From: Negativicutes bacterium
GTDB taxonomy: Bacteria > Bacillota > Negativicutes > JAGOZY01
Assembly (NCBI GenBank): GCA_018058445.1
Contig: JAGOZY010000093.1
Location: 1-5,498 of the forward strand
Reading direction: 5' to 3'
Length of the DNA stretch: 5,498 nucleotides
Of the stretch, positions 1-5,498 are shown piece after piece. The notes below the pieces were generated by a model. It saw only the letters and a list, made by a program, of their open reading frames with translations. It was not told the DNA's origin and did not search any database. The first letter of the stretch is position 1. Each line of letters starts with the position of its first letter. The position numbers and the translations under genes are program-made.

Positions 1-942
1 GTCAAAGAGGCTCCACGGGGTAATGGCGGAAAAATTCATTGGACTTTCCGTTCTTGGGAAGTTCAACTGCCAGAAGGCAAGAGTGCGGAGTCCACTGCTG
101 GTGATTTCGCGAAACAATGGAGCAAAGAAGGAAAAATCGCTGTCACAGTGAATCCTACCGGGCCCAATAGTCAACGAGTGGCGGTTTTCATGCTGGACAC
201 GCTAGGTGGAGATCCGCTGAGGCTCCAGATTGGTGAAGTTCGAATTCAAGGGGGCAAGAAAGATATAAAAGATAAGCCGGCCAAAACAGGTAGGTTGGCT
301 ATTGTGATTGATGATTTTGGCTATCGGGGCGACTTGATATCAAGCTTTGCTTCCTATCCATATCCACTAACTTTTGCGATTTTACCAAATCATCCTCACA
401 CTGGAGAAGCTGCGAGAGCCGCTCGAAATGCGGGGAAAGAGTATATTCTTCATTTGCCGATGGAAGCATTAGGCAATGCATCCGAAGAGTCAGTGACGAT
501 TCATGTAGGTGATTCCCAAGAGAAAATTAATGAAATTATTAACACCAGCCTAGCACAAATCCCCGGTGCCTATGGGGTCAATAATCATCAAGGCTCCAAG
601 GTTACTTCAGATGGTGCAACGATCCGACGAGTGATGAAAGGGATTGCTCCTCACGGTATCTTTTTCTTGGATAGCCGAACTAGTGGTAATTCTCAAGGGG
701 AGCAAGCTGCACGTGAGATGGGTCTTGCAAGTGGATCGAACCAACTTTTCCTAGATGGACAAGCGGATGTAGACTATATCCGTCAAAAAATTCGTGAAGG
801 AGCCGAAGCCGCCAAACGCAACGGTACTTTTATTGTGATTGGACATGATCGATCCGCAACACTGAAAGCACTTCAGCAGAGTCAAGATGTATTTGATGAA
901 GTAGGTGTGGAATTAGTTCCTCTTTCGAGCTTAATCAACTAG
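1..942 (+). CDS. Divergent polysaccharide deacetylase (YibQ/DUF610 type), 3' part
   Basis: The frame is open from base 1 to a TAG stop at 940-942, giving 313 residues with the true start off the left edge. A GTG at 148 lies inside this open frame and need not be the start. Residues 1 to about 85 form a non-catalytic N-terminal region. The deacetylase-like domain follows, with RLAIVIDDFGY (two adjacent Asp, about 103-104), LHLPMEA (about 150-156), GVNNHQGS (192-199), FFLDSRTS (about 221-228) and VIGHDRS (about 279-285). These blocks, in this order, are the signature of the divergent polysaccharide deacetylase family (Polysacc_deac_2), a relative of the NodB fold. The family is presumed to act on envelope polysaccharide, but its substrate is not established. 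Any signal peptide would lie outside the window. The gene converges on corA and shares a terminator with it. Family assignment is firm; the enzymatic role is inferred. Confidence 0.9.
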   Translation, partial: VKEAPRGNGGKIHWTFRSWEVQLPEGKSAESTAGDFAKQWSKEGKIAVTVNPTGPNSQRVAVFMLDTLGGDPLRLQIGEVRIQGGKKDIKDKPAKTGRLAIVIDDFGYRGDLISSFASYPYPLTFAILPNHPHTGEAARAARNAGKEYILHLPMEALGNASEESVTIHVGDSQEKINEIINTSLAQIPGAYGVNNHQGSKVTSDGATIRRVMKGIAPHGIFFLDSRTSGNSQGEQAAREMGLASGSNQLFLDGQADVDYIRQKIREGAEAAKRNGTFIVIGHDRSATLKALQQSQDVFDEVGVELVPLSSLIN

Positions 943-947
943 AAAAT

Positions 948-987
948 AAAAAAGCGTGATGACTGTGAGCAGTCATCACGCTTTTTT
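948..987. terminator. Bidirectional intrinsic terminator between deacetylase gene and corA
   Basis: Bases 948-965 and 970-987 are perfectly complementary (18 bp) around a 4-nt loop, TGAG. The GC-richer core GCGTGATGACTG is flanked by an A-run on the left and a T-run (982-988) on the right, so a U-tract follows the hairpin whichever strand is transcribed. It starts 5 nt after the deacetylase stop and lies about 9 nt beyond the corA stop, as expected for a terminator shared by convergent genes. Confidence 0.93.
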
Positions 988-996
988 TGAAATATT

Positions 997-1965
997 TTAG
1001 AACATGTTTTTTCGCCAGAGTAAATAACCAACAACAGTGGCTACCCCAAATGAAGTAGTAATAATAACCCAGAAGTGTGATCCACCGAAAGTAATAATAT
1101 TTTCCCCGACTTGGAAAGGAACTTCGACGTTCATTCCCCAAAAGCTGGCAACCATAGTTGGGATTGCAAGTAAAATGGTCATAGTCGTCAAAAACTTCAT
1201 GACTCTGTTCACATTATTTGAAATAATGGAAGCAAAGGTATCCATCATACTGGAAGTGATATTGTTTTGAACTTCGACCATCTCTAAGGCTTGGCGATTT
1301 TCAATGATGACATCTTCGAGAAGATCTTCGTCTTCTTCATACATTTTGATCAAATTTTGAAGATGAGTATTTGAGCGTAATCGCATGACTTTATCCAGTA
1401 CAACTCCGTTTGATCGAAGCGAGTAAGTAAAATAAGTCATACTTTTTTGCATTTCCAGCATTTCAAAAAGATCATCATTCTGCATGGATTGGCGAAGGTT
1501 TCGTTCTAATGCATCGGTCATTCGAGTGATGTGCTGTAAGTTCTTTAGAAAGAGCGTCGCTGTGCGATACATCATTTGGAACATGAAGCGGGTTCTTTTC
1601 GATGTGTTAAAAAAACGCCAAGTTCGATTGGTAAATCCCTGTAAGACCTCATTGTCAGTGAGGCAAACAGTGACGATATAGTCTTCCGAAAGAATAATAC
1701 CGAGTGGTAGCGTGTCATAATATTCACCTTGGCGAACCGGAATATTGATAACGGTCAAGAGGCAATTATCATCAAGTTCGGTACGAGAGCGTTCTTCTTC
1801 GTCCAAGGCGGCTCGGAGAATGTCTACTGAAATTTGGGTGGCTTCTGCGACTTGAGCGAGCTCGGTCTGGCTAGGTGCCAATAAATTGATCCAAGCACCT
1901 TTGGGTAGCGTTGCCAAGTCATAGGAATCTAATCCGGTAGGTTGGCTTTTTACGATAGTTAGCAT
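997..1965 (-). CDS. corA: CorA-family magnesium/divalent cation transporter
   Basis: This 322-residue protein has CorA architecture: a large soluble N-terminal domain (about 1-250), including an acidic helix region YEEDEDLLEDVI (209-220), then two C-terminal membrane helices. TM1 is about 256-275, ending in the selectivity motif GMN at 277-279. TM2 is about 298-317 and is followed by a short basic tail, RKNMF. CorA proteins form homopentameric channels in the cytoplasmic membrane that import Mg2+ and sometimes Co2+ or Ni2+. The residue before GMN is Trp, whereas Tyr is usual (YGMN). The length is typical of the shorter Firmicutes-type CorA proteins. The ATG start is supported by a perfect AGGAGGT (complement of 1972-1978) six nt upstream. 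The gene appears monocistronic, with its own promoter, a long leader and a terminator. The exact ion is not decidable from sequence. Confidence 0.95.
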   Translation of the reverse strand: MLTIVKSQPTGLDSYDLATLPKGAWINLLAPSQTELAQVAEATQISVDILRAALDEEERSRTELDDNCLLTVINIPVRQGEYYDTLPLGIILSEDYIVTVCLTDNEVLQGFTNRTWRFFNTSKRTRFMFQMMYRTATLFLKNLQHITRMTDALERNLRQSMQNDDLFEMLEMQKSMTYFTYSLRSNGVVLDKVMRLRSNTHLQNLIKMYEEDEDLLEDVIIENRQALEMVEVQNNITSSMMDTFASIISNNVNRVMKFLTTMTILLAIPTMVASFWGMNVEVPFQVGENIITFGGSHFWVIITTSFGVATVVGYLLWRKNMF

Positions 1966-2139
1966 CCTTTTACCTCCTCACCATTCGGCGAAAGATTTCT
2001 TAGGCTGCCTCGAATAGATAAAAAAAGGAAGCAGAAAAAAGAAAATTTTGCCAGAATGAAGTTAATTTTACGGTTCTTGTGCAACTAGGCCCGTCACCTT
2101 CCATTTTCGCCACCGCCTTACCTATTTTCTAACGTTTAC
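1966..2139 (-). promoter_or_regulatory. Long 5' leader of corA, class not recognised
   Basis: The predicted start site leaves about 170 nt of untranslated leader before the corA ATG, much longer than needed for a ribosome binding site. In the RNA, GGCGAAA near the 5' end (complement of 2105-2111) can pair with UUUCGCC near the 3' end (complement of 1987-1993), extendable by one U·G pair. A small bulged hairpin UUC-ga-GGC/GCC-GAA can form just before the Shine-Dalgarno sequence using the same 3' segment. The two pairings are therefore mutually exclusive in part. I looked for the M-box Mg2+ riboswitch and do not see its conserved blocks. A regulatory role is inferred from length and pairing only. 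Confidence 0.3.
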
Positions 2140-2145
2140 TTACTC

Positions 2146-2174
2146 ATGCTACTCCTCCGGGACCCGAGTGTCAA
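2146..2174 (-). promoter_or_regulatory. Predicted sigma-A promoter of corA
   Basis: On the minus strand a perfect -35 box TTGACA (complement of 2169-2174) is followed after exactly 17 bp by TAGCAT (complement of 2146-2151), a 4/6 match to TATAAT. Transcription would start near 2139. The promoter lies between the tspO terminator and corA, so corA should be transcribed independently. The spacer contains an imperfect GC-rich palindrome around CGGGTCCCG that could bind a regulator, but nothing identifies one. Confidence 0.65.
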
Positions 2175-2193
2175 GAAAGAACGCAGGAAAAAT

Positions 2194-2229
2194 GAAAAAC
2201 TCTCTCTTAAAATGAAGAGAGAGTTTTTC
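2194..2229 (-). terminator. Intrinsic terminator of the exported-protein/tspO operon
   Basis: A perfect 15-bp inverted repeat (2194-2208 with 2215-2229) around a 6-nt loop begins 5 nt beyond the tspO stop. On the minus strand the stem is followed by A and then five T (complement of 2188-2192). T-rich sequence also flanks the other side, so it could work in both directions. No plus-strand gene leads into it, so its likely job is to end tspO transcription and insulate corA. Confidence 0.88.
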
Positions 2230-2234
2230 GTTTT

Positions 2235-2711
2235 TTAATTTAGTCGCCAAATACCAAAATTCAGATACATCGCATAAGTGACCCACAGCCAATAGGGGAC
2301 CATGAGAAAGGATGCTTCTTTGTTGATGAGAAAGAAAAGGAAAATCAAAATTCCAATCATGACCCATAAGGCAAAGATGACGAGAAGTCCAAAGAATGGG
2401 AATTGTAAACCGAAGAAGACTGCTGACCATAAAATGTTAACCAATAAATGAACAAAATAGACTTGAAGGGCAAATGTGACCTGAGGTTTTTTGTTTGGGG
2501 TTCGCCAGATCAAAAAGAGTGCAATTGCCATCAAGAAGTAGAGAAGAAACCAGACCGGTCCGAAAAGCCAGGCTGGTGGAGTTCCGGCTGGCTTGATTAA
2601 AGCTGGATACCAAGTTGTGACTGAGGCCGATGTAAAGAAGCCTCCAATTGTCGCTGTGATGAATGAAGCAGCGAGACTGATGAATAGTTTTGTAATTTGA
2701 GAAAGGCCCAT
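2235..2711 (-). CDS. tspO: TspO/MBR family tryptophan-rich membrane protein
   Basis: The 158-residue protein is the usual TspO size and is almost entirely hydrophobic, consistent with the family's five-helix bundle in the cytoplasmic membrane. Family hallmarks are in order: W34-Y35, the loop KPAGTPPAW (40-48), FGPVW (50-54) leading into LLYFLMAIAL in the second helix, VNILWSAVFFG (91-101), and PYWLWVTYAMYLN (139-151) in the last helix. TspO proteins bind tetrapyrroles such as protoporphyrin IX and have been linked to porphyrin degradation and stress or redox responses; the physiological role varies and is unsettled. It is the second gene of a tight operon, 11 nt after the stop of an exported protein. 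AGGAGGT six nt before the ATG fixes the start. Nothing looks truncated. Confidence 0.93.
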   Translation of the reverse strand: MGLSQITKLFISLAASFITATIGGFFTSASVTTWYPALIKPAGTPPAWLFGPVWFLLYFLMAIALFLIWRTPNKKPQVTFALQVYFVHLLVNILWSAVFFGLQFPFFGLLVIFALWVMIGILIFLFFLINKEASFLMVPYWLWVTYAMYLNFGIWRLN

Positions 2712-2717
2712 TTCAGC

Positions 2718-2724
2718 ACCTCCT
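2718..2724 (-). promoter_or_regulatory. tspO Shine-Dalgarno overlapping the upstream stop codon
   Basis: On the minus strand the sequence reads TAGGAGGTGCTGAAATG. The TAG is the stop codon of the upstream gene (2723-2725), and its last two bases are the first two of AGGAGGT (complement of 2718-2724), six nt before the tspO ATG. Ribosomes ending the upstream gene therefore stop on the tspO ribosome binding site, an arrangement that favours translational coupling. Confidence 0.85.
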
Positions 2725-3343
2725 AAAGTTTGTAGGAATTAGTTGCCTGACTTCCGCTACTGGGTGAAATTAAATATAAAGGCGGGATTTTTACGTTTTC
2801 CCGTTGGGCGAGCTCGACAAGTAAGAGCATGGCATCTTCGGCGTCTAAGCTCGAAGTATTTAAGGTATTTGAAGCTAGTTTGTGAGCTTCATCGGCCTTT
2901 TTTTGATACTCTAATGCTTGCGTCGTATTGCCGACAGTGAGCATGTTTTTTTCGATTTGTTCACTTCCCCATGCTTCACTTCGCAGAGCCATTCCTTCCC
3001 GTAGGGTTTCATAGGCGAGTAAATAGATATCATGAACTTCTTCTAGTTCGGGTGTTGCAGGGGATATCTTCGCCCAAGCGATAAGCAAACGATCCAGTTG
3101 AGGGATAACCTCCGTATCTAAAATTTTCTTGCGCTCTGAGGGAGCCATCTGAGTGTCTTTTGTCTTTGCCAAAGAAAGTTGGAGTTCCTTGGGGTAGACA
3201 TTGTCGAGTTTTTTTATAGCTTTGAAATAGTTCTGTAGATCAGATTTTACACTAACCTCTTTGGCTTCCCCCACAGATAAGCCCGAAAAAGCAACGCAGA
3301 AACAAAAGAGCCCTGCGAAAAAATAACGAATCATTGAATTCAT
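2723..3343 (-). CDS. Exported protein of unknown function, upstream of tspO
   Basis: I do not recognise the family of this 206-residue protein. Its N-terminus looks like a Sec signal peptide: a short basic start (MNSMIR), a hydrophobic core at about 7-20, and a possible signal peptidase I site after GEA (residue 27). The two cysteines at 14 and 16 lie within the hydrophobic core and do not form a convincing lipobox, so a lipoprotein is unlikely. The mature part has no cysteine and is rich in charged and Leu/Ala residues, suggesting a mostly helical soluble domain outside the cytoplasmic membrane. The C-terminus (about 190-206) is Ser-rich and probably flexible. The start is supported by AAAGGAGG (complement of 3350-3357) six nt before the ATG; an in-frame Met at codon 4 is less well placed. 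It leads the operon with tspO. No function can be assigned from the sequence. Confidence 0.8.
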   Translation of the reverse strand: MNSMIRYFFAGLFCFCVAFSGLSVGEAKEVSVKSDLQNYFKAIKKLDNVYPKELQLSLAKTKDTQMAPSERKKILDTEVIPQLDRLLIAWAKISPATPELEEVHDIYLLAYETLREGMALRSEAWGSEQIEKNMLTVGNTTQALEYQKKADEAHKLASNTLNTSSLDAEDAMLLLVELAQRENVKIPPLYLISPSSGSQATNSYKL

Positions 3344-3371
3344 GAAAATCCTCCTTTATCTTTCTACCTTT

Positions 3372-3400
3372 ATTTTCCTGCAAATCCAAGAGAATGTCAA
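3372..3400 (-). promoter_or_regulatory. Predicted promoter of the exported-protein/tspO operon
   Basis: On the minus strand a perfect TTGACA (complement of 3395-3400) is followed after 17 bp by GAAAAT (complement of 3372-3377), a 4/6 match to TATAAT. Transcription would start near 3365, giving a short leader of about 20 nt that contains the ribosome binding site. No operator is evident. It is divergent from the SRP RNA promoter, with about 40 bp between the two -35 boxes. Confidence 0.55.
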
Positions 3401-3437
3401 AGCGAATCGGTTTTAAAGTTAGAATTGTAGACTTTCA

Positions 3438-3467
3438 TTGCCAAAGAGCCTGCAAATAGGGTAAAAT
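3438..3467 (+). promoter_or_regulatory. Predicted promoter of the SRP RNA gene
   Basis: TTGCCA (3438-3443, 5/6 match to TTGACA) and TAAAAT (3462-3467, 5/6 match to TATAAT) are separated by 18 bp. Transcription would start near 3474, about 17 nt before the first base of the long closing helix of the RNA. This implies a short 5' extension that may be trimmed. It may also supply transcription of dnaX by readthrough. Confidence 0.6.
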
Positions 3468-3490
3468 GTAAGACGTACGATTGTTGGTAG

Positions 3491-3609
3491 AGTCAGGTAG
3501 AAATTCGGTCTTGCGCAATGAGCGGTTGTGAACCCCGTCAGGTCCGGAAGGAAGCAGCGGTAAGCGACTTACCTTATGTGCCGCGAGGGTGCCGAGTTTC
3601 TATCTGACT
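3491..3609 (+). ncRNA. ffs: Signal recognition particle RNA, small bacterial (4.5S-like) type
   Basis: Bases 3537-3558 carry the conserved SRP domain IV core, including GGTCCGGAAGGAAGCAGC with its GGAA tetraloop (3546-3549) and the asymmetric internal loop that binds the M domain of Ffh. This RNA with Ffh targets nascent membrane and secreted proteins to FtsY at the membrane. The ends form an 18-bp helix: 3491-3508 pairs with 3592-3609 with two G·U wobbles, so the RNA is a single long hairpin of about 119 nt. There is no room for the Alu domain found in the roughly 270-nt SRP RNA of Bacillus. The limits are set by the helix and mature ends may differ by several bases. It lies directly upstream of dnaX, as is usual in Firmicutes. 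Confidence 0.95.
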
Positions 3610-3625
3610 GTGCTAATAATCCATG

Positions 3626-3658
3626 CCTCCGCTTCTCTTTGAAAGGCGGAGGTTTGTT
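3626..3658 (+). terminator. Terminator-like hairpin after the SRP RNA
   Basis: CCTCCGC (3626-3632) pairs perfectly with GCGGAGG (3646-3652), and two further inner pairs are possible. The T-rich tract TTTGTTCT follows. The U-tract is interrupted, so termination may be partial, leaving some SRP RNA transcription to continue into dnaX, for which I see no good separate promoter. Confidence 0.7.
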
Positions 3659-3688
3659 CTATCTGAAAGTTTATGGGAGGTTTTGAAT

Positions 3689-5498
3689 ATGGCCTATGTA
3701 GCCCTTTACCGTAAGTGGCGTCCCCAAGGATTTGATGCTTTAGTTGGGCAAGAGCCTATCCGCCGAACTCTTAAAAATGGAGTTGCTGCTGGCCGAATTT
3801 CTCATGCCTACTTATTTACTGGGCCGCGAGGTACTGGAAAAACAAGTACTGCAAAAATTTTGGCTAAAGCGCTGAATTGCTTAAATCGGCGGGACGATGG
3901 CGAACCTTGTGGAATTTGCAGTAATTGCAAAGGGATTCAAGATGGAAGTAGTATGGACGTCTTTGAAATTGATGCAGCATCAAATCGCGGAATTGACCAA
4001 ATTCGTGATCTTCGGGAAGCAGTGAAGTTTGCTCCAACTGAGGGAGCCTATAAAGTATATATTATTGATGAAGTACATATGGTGACTACAGATGCGTTTA
4101 ATGCGTTTTTAAAGACTTTAGAAGAGCCACCAGCCCATGTGGTTTTCATCTTGGCAACGACAGAGCCTCAAAAGATACCTGCGACCATTTTATCTCGTTG
4201 CCAGCGTTATGATTTTCGAAGAATTTCTGTTGCAGATATTGTGGAGAGACTCAATGAAGTTGCAAAGGAAGGCAACCTTGAAGTGGAGCAGTCGGCACTT
4301 CAATTAATTGCTGTTCAAGCGCAAGGGGGGCTTCGCGACGCACTAAGTATTCTCGACCAGGCAGTGGCCATGGCAGAAGGCTCGGTAACGGAAGCTCTTG
4401 TGAGGGACTTACTCGGTCTTGTAGGTGAAGAGGCAATGGCTGAATTAGTCGATGCGCTCATCGGGCAAGATTTAGGTCAGGCGATCGTTCAAGTGGAAGC
4501 TCTGCGCCAGGGCGGACGAGAGCCGCGACAAACGTTAGCTCAGCTTCTCGACTATCTTCGTTTGTTGGTGTTGTGGAGCGCAGCACCGCATTTAGTCAAA
4601 GAACAAGTTACAGAACAAGAATGGCAACGGCTTGAAACGCAAGCGAAGCGTGGCAATTCAAGAGAGTTTCGTCGTTGGGTAGAAATTCTCTTAGCTGAAA
4701 GTGGGTCGATGCGTGCCGGCGCCGATGCCCGATTGCATTTAGAGATGGCTCTGGCCAAAATCGGCCAACTTCCTTCAACTGGCGAAGGAGTGAATATCAC
4801 TCCGCTACTGGAGAAAATGGCTCTTTTGGAAAAACGTATCCAAGAGCTTGAGGGAACTCCACCGAGAGTCGAAAAAGTGAAGCCTGCGATCGAATTACAG
4901 GAAGAAAAAAGTGAATTTCGGGTGAATTCGAAGCCTCCTTCGCTAGTTACTTCGAATGTCCTTTCAGAGTCTCCCTCTCCTAAAGAGATAGTACCTTCCG
5001 CTGCTCCTCAGGAAATAGCTTCTTTGAAAGAAGAACTACCGCCTCTTTTGCGGGATACAGAGATAAAGAAAACTTTTGAACCGATGATTGAGATTAAAGA
5101 GGAAAAACCTGCTCCAGTCGCACAGAGTCAAGAAGAAAAGACGGAAGCACCAGTCGAGACAACTGGAACTCAAGCATTTTATGATGCAGATCTTTGGAAT
5201 AAAGTGCTTAGCGCGCTGGAGCAGCAAAATAAACGTGCGGTAAAGGCCTGCGCTGAACAAGGCCAGATGATTGGCCTGGAAGCGAATAAACTTCGGATTC
5301 AATTTAGCCAGAGTTTTCCTAAAGATCGACTCGAAAGACCAGATTTCAAAAAATTAATTGAGTCTATCTTGGCAGAACTTACGGGGCAAAACATGCTGCT
5401 GAGTTGTGAACTGGGAACGAATCCTCCAGCGCTGCAAGGAGCCCCGGTAGAGCCGGCAAAAGTCGTTGAGAAATCGGTAGAGCCACCGAAGGTCGTCC
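3689..5498 (+). CDS. dnaX: DNA polymerase III subunit tau/gamma, 5' part
   Basis: The frame is open from the ATG at 3689 to the right edge (603 full codons, no stop), so the 3' end is missing. The start is backed by GGGAGG (3675-3680) eight nt upstream. DnaX is the ATPase of the clamp loader, which loads the beta sliding clamp and links polymerase III to the helicase. The AAA+ core is intact: Walker A GPRGTGKT (45-52), four zinc-binding Cys (64, 74, 77, 80), Walker B YIIDEVH (124-130), sensor 1 LATTEP (155-160), the arginine-finger motif LSRC (168-171) and sensor 2 GGLRDALS (213-220). The helical collar domain III spans about 240-365. A Pro/Glu/Lys-rich linker (about 390-495) precedes a tau-like C-terminal domain (about 496-575, from FYDADLWNKVL). 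The visible end begins a VEPxKVV repeat. In other Firmicutes the genes ebfC and recR usually follow. Confidence 0.97.
   Translation, partial: MAYVALYRKWRPQGFDALVGQEPIRRTLKNGVAAGRISHAYLFTGPRGTGKTSTAKILAKALNCLNRRDDGEPCGICSNCKGIQDGSSMDVFEIDAASNRGIDQIRDLREAVKFAPTEGAYKVYIIDEVHMVTTDAFNAFLKTLEEPPAHVVFILATTEPQKIPATILSRCQRYDFRRISVADIVERLNEVAKEGNLEVEQSALQLIAVQAQGGLRDALSILDQAVAMAEGSVTEALVRDLLGLVGEEAMAELVDALIGQDLGQAIVQVEALRQGGREPRQTLAQLLDYLRLLVLWSAAPHLVKEQVTEQEWQRLETQAKRGNSREFRRWVEILLAESGSMRAGADARLHLEMALAKIGQLPSTGEGVNITPLLEKMALLEKRIQELEGTPPRVEKVKPAIELQEEKSEFRVNSKPPSLVTSNVLSESPSPKEIVPSAAPQEIASLKEELPPLLRDTEIKKTFEPMIEIKEEKPAPVAQSQEEKTEAPVETTGTQAFYDADLWNKVLSALEQQNKRAVKACAEQGQMIGLEANKLRIQFSQSFPKDRLERPDFKKLIESILAELTGQNMLLSCELGTNPPALQGAPVEPAKVVEKSVEPPKVV
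5447..5498 (+). repeat. Start of a 30-bp in-frame repeat in dnaX
   Basis: GTAGAGCC at 5447 recurs at 5477 with similar flanking sequence, giving a 30-bp period. The protein reads VEPAKVVEKS and then VEPPKVV before the window ends. Only one full copy and part of a second are visible, so the repeat number is unknown. It extends the tau tail as a low-complexity Pro/Val/Lys segment. Confidence 0.5.

Noticed and set aside
148..150. GTG as the start codon of the deacetylase gene
   Set aside because: The same frame is open all the way to base 1 with protein-like sequence, and no convincing ribosome binding site sits at the right distance, so the true start lies upstream of the window.
1966..2145. 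M-box (Mg2+) or yybP-ykoY (Mn2+) riboswitch ahead of corA
   Set aside because: The leader has AGGTAAGGC and GGAGTAGC fragments vaguely like parts of these classes, but the other conserved blocks are absent. GGAGTAGC also falls across the predicted promoter spacer and -10 box, so it would not be transcribed.
2149..2430. Minus-strand open frame overlapping the end of tspO, its terminator and the corA -35 region
   Set aside because: It runs in another frame through a recognisable tspO, an intrinsic terminator and a promoter, and its product resembles no protein family.
3639..3667. Separate dnaX promoter (TTGAAA with TATCTG)
   Set aside because: The spacing is only 15 bp, the -10 match is 3/6, the -35 lies inside the SRP terminator hairpin, and the start site would fall almost on the dnaX ribosome binding site.
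4871..4880. A5 run in dnaX as a frameshift site
   Set aside because: Five A in GTC GAA AAA GTG do not form a slippery heptamer, and the -1 frame from here stays open until the TGA at 4912, so it adds nothing to the A6 site downstream.
4251..5302. Minus-strand open frames at 4251-4436, 4552-4800 and 5036-5302
   Set aside because: They lie fully inside dnaX, whose protein is unmistakable, and they show no family features or good ribosome binding sites.

Overview
The window looks like chromosomal core DNA from a low-to-moderate GC member of the Firmicutes (Bacillota). The evidence is strong AGGAGG-type ribosome binding sites, promoters with TTGACA -35 boxes, a CorA and a TspO protein of Gram-positive-like type, and an SRP RNA gene directly upstream of dnaX, an order known from Firmicutes. 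The SRP RNA is the short form without an Alu domain, and the left-edge gene is a divergent (YibQ/DUF610-type) polysaccharide deacetylase. Together these make a lineage such as Negativicutes more likely than Bacillus or Clostridium. That placement is inference with low confidence.

Layout. Bases 1-942 (+) hold the 3' part of a divergent polysaccharide deacetylase gene. A symmetrical hairpin at 948-987 ends both this gene and the convergent corA (997-1965, -). corA has its own promoter at 2146-2174 and a leader of about 170 nt. Upstream of that lies a two-gene minus-strand operon: an unrecognised exported protein (2723-3343) followed by tspO (2235-2711), with a promoter at 3372-3400 and a terminator at 2194-2229. 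The two genes are tightly coupled, because the stop codon of the first lies inside the Shine-Dalgarno sequence of tspO. A divergent promoter at 3438-3467 drives the SRP RNA gene (3491-3609, +), followed by a terminator-like hairpin. dnaX (3689 to beyond the right edge, +) fills the rest. It encodes the clamp-loader tau subunit, with a complete AAA+ core and a long low-complexity linker.

The genes do not form a single pathway. They cover envelope polysaccharide processing, divalent cation transport, a small membrane protein with an exported partner gene, protein targeting and DNA replication. No mobile element, CRISPR array, tRNA or defence system is visible, and I do not see a convincing new system. 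The points most worth checking are the long corA leader, the unknown exported protein coupled to tspO, and a non-canonical A-run in dnaX where a -1 slip would give a gamma-like short product.
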